The notes under the pieces are model-generated. The model was not told where the DNA came from and did not search any database. It saw only the letters and a list, made by a program, of their open reading frames with translations. A stretch of DNA of 64,000 nt from Owenia fusiformis (Eukaryota > Annelida > Polychaeta > Sabellida > Oweniidae), in assembly GCA_903813345.2 (NCBI GenBank), contig CAIIXF020000008.1:5033341-5097340 (forward strand), given 5' to 3'. Positions 57,790 to 64,000 of the stretch are shown here, piece by piece. Both the position numbers and the translations under genes were made by a program. Numbering within the stretch: position 1 is the stretch's first letter; each line of letters starts with the position of its first letter.

Positions 57790-58520
57790 GGGATAAATTG
57801 ATAGGCCCTCTGACACCTCGGTTATTGAGTAAGTAGCCCTCTGTAACCCCTTTGATGGTCAGGTTATTAGGTATAGTATGTTAGTAGTTCCTTTGATACC
57901 AAAGTTATCGGGTATAGTAGCCCATTTGACCCACCGTCTATTTACATTTCTGTTAATTTGACATGCTGCTTCACCACAAAAAAAATTAATGACATATTGT
58001 TGTTATGGAGTCTTTTTTTTTTGTAACTGACATTTAGCATTCAGTGTCTGTAACGAATTGATATTGCACTTTTATATTTGTAACCAGGTGCTGACATTTT
58101 GTCATGCTAAAAGCCCAACTAAGAATAGTATCTCCTTTGACACCTAGACTATTTATTTTGACACTCACACTATTTATTTTGACACCCGGGTACCCACACT
58201 ATTTGTTTAAAATAGTATCCTCTTGACATACTATTCCCTTGACATACATACTATTTAAGAAGATAGCCCTTGACACCCATTTGATTACTTTTGACACCTA
58301 TGCTACTATAGAAGAGTAGCCCCTTTGACACCTAAAATTCTTCATTTGACACCCATACCTTTTGAAATAGTAACCTTTTTGGAAAAGTAGCCCCTTTGAC
58401 ATCCAAACTACTTCCCTTGACACTTATACTTTTCAGAATAGTAGCCTCTTGAACACCGAAGCTATTTCCTTTGACACCCATGCTATTTTGAAAAAGAGCC
58501 CCCTTGACAGCAGAGTATTG
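57790..58520. repeat. Degenerate tandem repeat, TAGCCCCTTTGACACC type
   Basis: Units of roughly 35-45 bp carry CCCTTTGACACCCAAACTAT and AATAGTA words, most regular from 58130 to 58510. It is interrupted by a diverged 'ATGTCACCACC' MITE (about 57958-58111). The minus-strand frame across it (58332-58592) is a by-product of the repeat. Confidence 0.55.
57958..58111 (-). mobile_element. MITE, 'ATGTCACCACC' family, copy E
   Basis: A diverged copy: CTTCACCACAAAA at the left, CATTTAGCATTCAGTGTCTG then TAACGAATTG inside, and AGGTGCTGACATTTTGTCAT at the right. Inserted into the degenerate tandem repeat around it. Confidence 0.4.
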
Positions 58521-58599
58521 TGGAATAGTATTTTGGTAGGTGAAACAACTGTTCAGCATTCTATTATATATGGCCTTATGTGAATTATGCACTGGTGTT

Positions 58600-60418
58600 T
58601 AGTACCAATGGTCATGCTATTGGAAAATTACTGGAAAGAACTAAAACTGACAAGTGGCGTGTCTGCATTCTGATACATGACGCCATCATGTAATCATTTG
58701 AAGTCACCCTTATAAACATTTCATGAAATTGATCTAAATACTTATTGGCTCATTTATTTGTATGGACAAGACAATACAAAGAGATATGATAGTATTCCAA
58801 GGGAAACTGTTTTAACCAGTTTTTTGGCAACTATTGGCACATTGCATGTTGATCTATTTTTAGCTTTATATTCAGTTTTGAGAGGTTGTAAGTCAGTCAT
58901 CGAGGTCTGTTGTATGGATACTAGTGTTGCCTTTCTCATTGGGCAGTTGTAACTTTTGATCTTCAGAATTCATGATTAATCCCTGTAAAGTTTTTAATAG
59001 CACCAAGTTTCAATATAATAGTTTTTTATGTAAATGTGAGGGAATGTTTTGTGCCTAGTGAAAATATATATTAATTCATTAAATTTTCACACAACTTAAA
59101 TTCACAGATTAGCTGTATGGTCCTTAATATAATAATAAGGTTGGGTATGAAATCCAATATATTCTCTCTCAAAGTTCAATTCTTTTCTAATTTTTGTACT
59201 GTTTTCATGTGTTTCCATGGCATCAGTTTTGTGGTACCATAGCATCAGTTTTTCAGATGTATGTTTCAGTGATTGCAGAAAATAACCTGAAAGGACCCAT
59301 TGCATAAATATAATTGACCAATCAAATTGCTTACATTCTCATGGATATATATCACATGATAGATTGATTAAATGTTAGATAATTGATTAATTACATGTAT
59401 CCAATATACTAGTTAAATCTACTTATTTGTAATTTTGTACAAATTAGTACAATAGTTGTCAAATGAGAATTGTAAAATTGTTTCATGGATTAATTTAGAT
59501 TTTTCAATACATGCAATATAGTATTAGTTTTGCAAATGTCAAATATGAATCCATCTGAACCAACATTTAATATAATTACTTATTATAAATCCGTCATGTC
59601 ATAATTTGTTATATATTAGGTTAAGGTTTTGCATTGACAGCATGACTTGATAAATTACCATTGAAAATTATCAGTTTGTATGAGTTTGACGCTTCAGATT
59701 CTGAAATCGATTTAAACTGATTCATTTTTAGATCTTATATTCTGGGATACATTTTTGTTCATAACCAATAATCTGTTACTTTTGACAATATTCATGCATC
59801 AATGTCAAGTTGAAACGCTTTCAGCTCAAGGGTGATCTCACCTTAATATTACAAAAATGTTGCAATTTAAACTGTAGCGATGACGTCTTATGATAGGTTC
59901 ACATCCCCTTTGCAGATTAGCCTCGCCTGTTCAGTGGCGTGTTCAGAATGAAAAAAGCAATGAGGCAAATGCCTTATCTGCCTCATCCTGGCTATGCTAA
60001 AACATTTTCATTATTCAAATTAAAAAATTGCTTTAGCTCAGTCAGAACTAAAAAATATGAACATAATCGAAAATATGAAAGTAGAGTTATACTTATAAAA
60101 CACATCAATATACGAACTCAGTATGATGATGGCAATAGAAGAACACAATGATTATGCACAATTGAAAAAAATTTGACTTAAGATTGAAAATCAATAAAAG
60201 TTTAACAATTAATATACAACTCGTCATTCATAGAGAGATATATCTTAAAGGGGGTATAAGGCAGTTATCTCATCCTGGCTATGCTAGAGCTATTTAAATT
60301 GTCCCCCTCTTATCTTAGGTCAAAGCTGTATGTGCCTTTTTAATCTTCAGTACCCCTTCTTCTCGTACATATTTGGATTGAGTGATTTTAAAGATTATAG
60401 GCAGAAATAGATCAACTA
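58600..60418. other. Intergenic stretch, no gene recognised
   Basis: Nothing supported beyond AT-rich sequence; short frames lack domains. Confidence 0.3.
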
Positions 60419-60420
60419 TA

Positions 60421-61471
60421 TGAGGAGGGGTGATCAATAAGTAATGGACGCTTTTTACACAGATGTTTTTTAGAGACCAATTATCTATCAACTCTGAAGA
60501 TTTGAAAACAAAACAAATAACATATTTTGATATATCTTTATTTCTGTGAAGGAGGTATAGGTACCCCGAGACTGACATGACGTCTCACATTCTGAAGCTA
60601 TTTTAGCTTGTTTAACATGCAATGCAGTTGAATGCAGGCTGAACAAAACTAACCATGATGGTCATGAATTATACCATTTTAATATGCCATACTTTATTTT
60701 GAATATTCTATCATCACTATGTGGTATTCATGCAACATTCATCCTCCAGGGGTCTCTGCATAGGTTCCACCAAGTGCTACATGTACACACTTCCTCATCC
60801 TCTTAACCCAAAATTGTGAGACAAGGCCTAATCCATTCTCTGACATGGTAGCAAGATGCAGTCGCACAGTTTGTTTTATTTCATCAATATCATTAAACCT
60901 GCATCCTTTCTCTATAGAAATAAGTAGTAATACAAGTATAGAAATAAATAAGTCACATGTGGGCAGATCACAAAATGGTGCATTAGCCAAGGGCTCAATT
61001 TTGAGGTCCAAGGATATTGTATTCTGAATATTTTGAGATCTGTGGCCAGGTGCATTGTGCATATGGAGTAGGGTGTTCCCTTCTCTCACCAACCTCTTCT
61101 TCCAAAATGTTTTCTCATTAGATTGACTGCAAACCCCGACCATACAACACTTTGATATCACAATAATTACAGTTTATGTGTTACCAGTCAGCAAAATATT
61201 TCAAAAAACAACACAACACTGTTGCATTAAAAAAGTTCAAATCTAACTGAAATATGCCTCACTGGCTAAAAACTTAATATGTGACGTAAATGTCAGTTCT
61301 GGGGTACCTGTACCTCCTTCACAGAAATAAGGATATATCAACATGTATTACATATTTTGTCTTCAAATTTTCAGAATTGATAGATAATTGAATGATGTAT
61401 CACTGGTAGGAAAATCAAAGGGTTTGGTCTATAAAAGGTATCTGTGTCTATTACTTATTGATCACCCCTCG
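60421..61471 (-). mobile_element. Inactive mariner-family transposon, about 1.05 kb
   Basis: The ends are inverted (GGGGTGATCAATAAGTAATG near 60426; TTACTTATTGATCACCCC to 61468) with TA on both sides (60419-60420 and 61472-61473). The inner inverted match extends through TTTTCAGAATTGATAGATAA. It carries a broken transposase on the minus strand. Length and target site fit Tc1/mariner. Confidence 0.8.
60739..61161 (-). pseudogene. Broken mariner transposase, C-terminal half
   Basis: The 140-codon frame shows the mariner order: the strand with LLHMHNAPGHRSQNI (second catalytic Asp position, here His in place of Asp), the NAPFCDLPTCDLF region (normally PxSPDLxPxDxxLF, damaged), a Lys/Gly segment GCRFNDIDEI, and a C-terminal FWVKRMRKCVHVALGGTYAE. 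The N-terminal DNA-binding half is missing. The changed catalytic position means it is dead. Confidence 0.75.
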
Positions 61472-61565
61472 TATCTAGTATCTCAATGAATTTCCGACAT
61501 TTCTGACATAAATTTTATACCATGACTGGAAATTTATCAACATTTTGATAAAATCAAATCATTAA

Positions 61566-62454
61566 CACCCTTGGTATACGCAGCTAACGAAAATTGACCG
61601 GTACGGGTCAAAAGCTGGACCGGTACGGGTTAACGGTTTTATTTGAATTTAAAACAGCCATAACTTGCTCAATATTGACTTCCTCGTGTCTAATTTGAAA
61701 TATATGATGCCTCCCGATGCTTTTAAGTACCCCAATTTTTTACAGATTTTTAAACGGACCAAAACTCTCTAAATGCGCATTTATGCTCTTTTCTCTCGAG
61801 AACGACTGTCTCATTTTCACGATAACTTTTATTTAGTACTTCTAACATATAAGATCTATTTTTCCCCATCAAGGTAAGATGTAAATGACATGCTATTTAC
61901 ATCTTGTGAGTTTCAATGACGCGCGTTTGATTTTATAAAAAATGCCAAACTTTGTGACAAAGAATTTCATCAGCTATTGCCCCGAACCGGTCCGTCTTCT
62001 CGTTGCAAGCAGATTGCCCCGAACCGGTCCGTCTTCTCGCTGCAAGCAGGATGAAATTCTTTGTCACAAAGTTTGGCATTTTTTATAAAATCAAACGCGC
62101 GTCATTGAAACTCACAAGATGTAAATAGCATGTCATTTACATCATACCTTGATGGGGAAAATAGATCTTATATGTTAGAAGTACTAAATAAAAGTTATCG
62201 TGAAAATAAGACAGTCGTTCTCGAGAGAAAAGAGCATAAATGTGCATTTAGAGAGTTTTGGTCCATTTAAAAATCTGTAAAAAATTGGGGTACTTAAAAG
62301 CATCGGGAGGAATCATATATTTCAAATTAGACACGAGGAAGTCAATATTGAGCAAGTTATGGCTATTTTAAATTCAAATAAAACCGTTAACCCGTACCGG
62401 TCCAGCTTTTGACCCGTATCGGTCAATTTTCGTTAGCTGCGTATACCAAGGGTG
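61566..62454. mobile_element. 889-bp foldback element with CACCCT ends and 5-bp duplication
   Basis: Two arms (61566-61971 and 62050-62454, about 405 bp each) are near-perfect inverted copies; only scattered single-base differences are seen. ATTAA is duplicated at 61561-61565 and 62455-62459. The ends read CACCCTTGGTATACGCAGCT. The 78-bp loop is two tandem copies of a 38-bp unit with GCCCCGAACCGGTCCGTCTT. No coding capacity. The end hexamer and duplication length match the element at 41481-42029. Confidence 0.88.
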
Positions 62455-62748
62455 ATTAAGACAGTTCAAAAATTGAAAATCTCTATTTCTGTTTGATCTG
62501 CTATCAGTTCTCTGGAGTCATTCACATTTGTATAGTATTTCATTCATTTCTACAGGTTGATTTGATCAAACTATATTTTATATAAGGTCTCCATGGTAAT
62601 GTTATGATGTCATGCACAGTGATATTACATAATATTGAATTATTAATGTAATTTATCTGATATATCTTGGGAATTGTATGATGAACTGATTTAAAATGTC
62701 CCTTTCATGCCTGTTCAGTGTATTAAGGGATCAGATCAAAAACATTTA

Positions 62749-62839
62749 TCTTAAGTTATTGTAGAGGGAGAATGTACAAATGGTTCAGTTCTTTTCTTAA
62801 GTTATTGTAGAGGGAGAATGTACAAATGGTTCAGTTCTT
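62749..62839 (+). repeat. 46-bp tandem duplication
   Basis: CTTAAGTTATTGTAGAGGGA and the following 26 bp occur twice in a row without a difference except at the edge, so the duplication is recent. Non-coding. Confidence 0.9.
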
Positions 62840-63440
62840 AGATATTTATATAATTTTACCTACCAAATAAGCAATTTTGTCAATCATTTATATTAGCCAA
62901 AATACATTTCATTGCATTGTACTTATATTGAATGAGGAACTAAAATTAAAGCCTCTGCCATATATTACAAGCAAATCATGCATGTCATTTATGGATTAAA
63001 GGCTGTGGTGTCTCTCATGGAGCCTTCTTGACTTATAAAGCTTTTAGAGCTTGACTTCACTGCTCTAGAATACATGTAGCATCTCTTTAAGGTATATTCT
63101 TATTGTACAGATATTCTCATCTAATAAGCAAGTGCCTGTTTCAGGCTGAGTGAACCCATTTCAGCATCTTAAACCACCATTTTATTGTATTAATAAGAAG
63201 GCATATTAATACATATAGGATCATCGATTGAATTCTTCTTAGAAAGCATGGATTACAATTCATAATGTTTAAGTGTGCGTAGCTTTTCTTGGATGTTTCT
63301 TCGTCCAAGATTTAGCTTCTTGAAGGCACCTGGAGGATATTGATCTACCAAACAAATAGATCTGTCATGGCAATGGTAGAATAGACTATTTTTTAGTTAT
63401 AGAGTAAAATAGAGGAATTGACAGAGGATAAGGTCTCATA
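62840..63440. other. Intergenic stretch
   Basis: Nothing supported. Confidence 0.3.
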
Positions 63441-63713
63441 CAGGGTGAGCCAAAAATGTTACCCAAACAAATGGTATAACTCAGTCATTCAGCATATGGG
63501 TTTAAGGTCACATTTGGCACAATTCAAACTTATTCTATGTTATTTCATTCTCTGTTCTCTCATTCTAAGTTTTGTTGGTCTTATCCAAATCGGGTGAATT
63601 TTGAAATGTTTCAGGATTTGGAGCATGTTTTGCAAAATGGCCATGAAATTGTTACAACTGGGAAGAATGAATGAATATTAGACAAGCAAGGGTTACCTTT
63701 TTGGCTCACCCTG
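63441..63713. mobile_element. 273-bp MITE with TA duplication, CAGGGTGAGCC ends
   Basis: The ends CAGGGTGAGCCAAAAATGTT and, inverted, AACCTTTTTGGCTCACCCTG are flanked by TA (63439-63440 and 63714-63715). It fits a Tc1/mariner-derived MITE. A lone similar end occurs at 52798. Confidence 0.75.
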
Positions 63714-64000
63714 TATGTGAAGACAAATAAAATATGTTTGGTTCATATAAGAAGAATTTATGAACGTTTTTGGTTTGTTTGAGCATATTCATTGTATATA
63801 ACCAAACAGTTGCTACATTTACTCCCAAGAGGGTTTCAATTACTTCTAAATACTTCTAAAACACCATCTATACATTACGTTTAGACGACACTTTATAAGA
63901 ATATCATACTTGTGGACATATAGAGCTATGTAATAATTGATAACATAATCAAATGCTCTATAAGTTATACGTTATACGGGAATAATAAACATGCTATAAG

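Overview
The window is eukaryotic, AT-rich and intron-rich. It holds GT-AG introns, phase-1 exon cassettes, tRNA-derived SINE relics, many short non-autonomous DNA transposons and several minisatellites. Small secreted Kunitz/WAP inhibitor genes next to an animal-type bicistronic MOCS1 point to a marine invertebrate. A lophotrochozoan, most likely a bivalve mollusc, is my inference; nothing here fixes the species.

Layout. 0-6 kb: the last exon of an unidentified gene with a C-terminal membrane anchor, then a 299-residue disordered-looking protein gene, then old MITEs and foldback repeats. 6.9-31.7 kb, minus strand: a complete MOCS1 gene with ten coding exons. The first exon (mitochondrial presequence, optimal Kozak) lies at 31.6-31.7 kb, the MoaA-domain exons at 8.8-15.4 kb, and one large MoaC exon at 6.9-8.0 kb. 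The 16.2-kb first intron contains, on the opposite strand, two tandem paralogous secreted Kunitz/WAP inhibitor genes (17.4-20.8 and 23.9-29.0 kb). The rest (29-64 kb) is almost entirely mobile-element and tandem-repeat sequence. It includes a 5.7-kb foldback element with tandemly repeated arms, a three-deep nested transposon stack, a 36-bp minisatellite, a dead mariner, hAT and Harbinger MITEs with intact target-site duplications, and two foldback elements with CACCCT ends and 5-bp duplications. I recognise no host gene there apart from MOCS1 exon 1.

How the genes work. MOCS1 makes both proteins of the first step of molybdenum-cofactor synthesis (GTP to cPMP). The MoaA form ends in Gly-Gly-stop. 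An in-exon donor, or skipping of that exon, gives an in-frame MoaA-linker-MoaC fusion. The linker contains what looks like a second, internal mitochondrial presequence. The two inhibitor genes are built only of phase 1-1 exons, one domain each, and differ in domain number and order. Both end in the same 9-cysteine tail with four CxxC pairs, which I do not recognise and regard as the most novel protein feature of the window.
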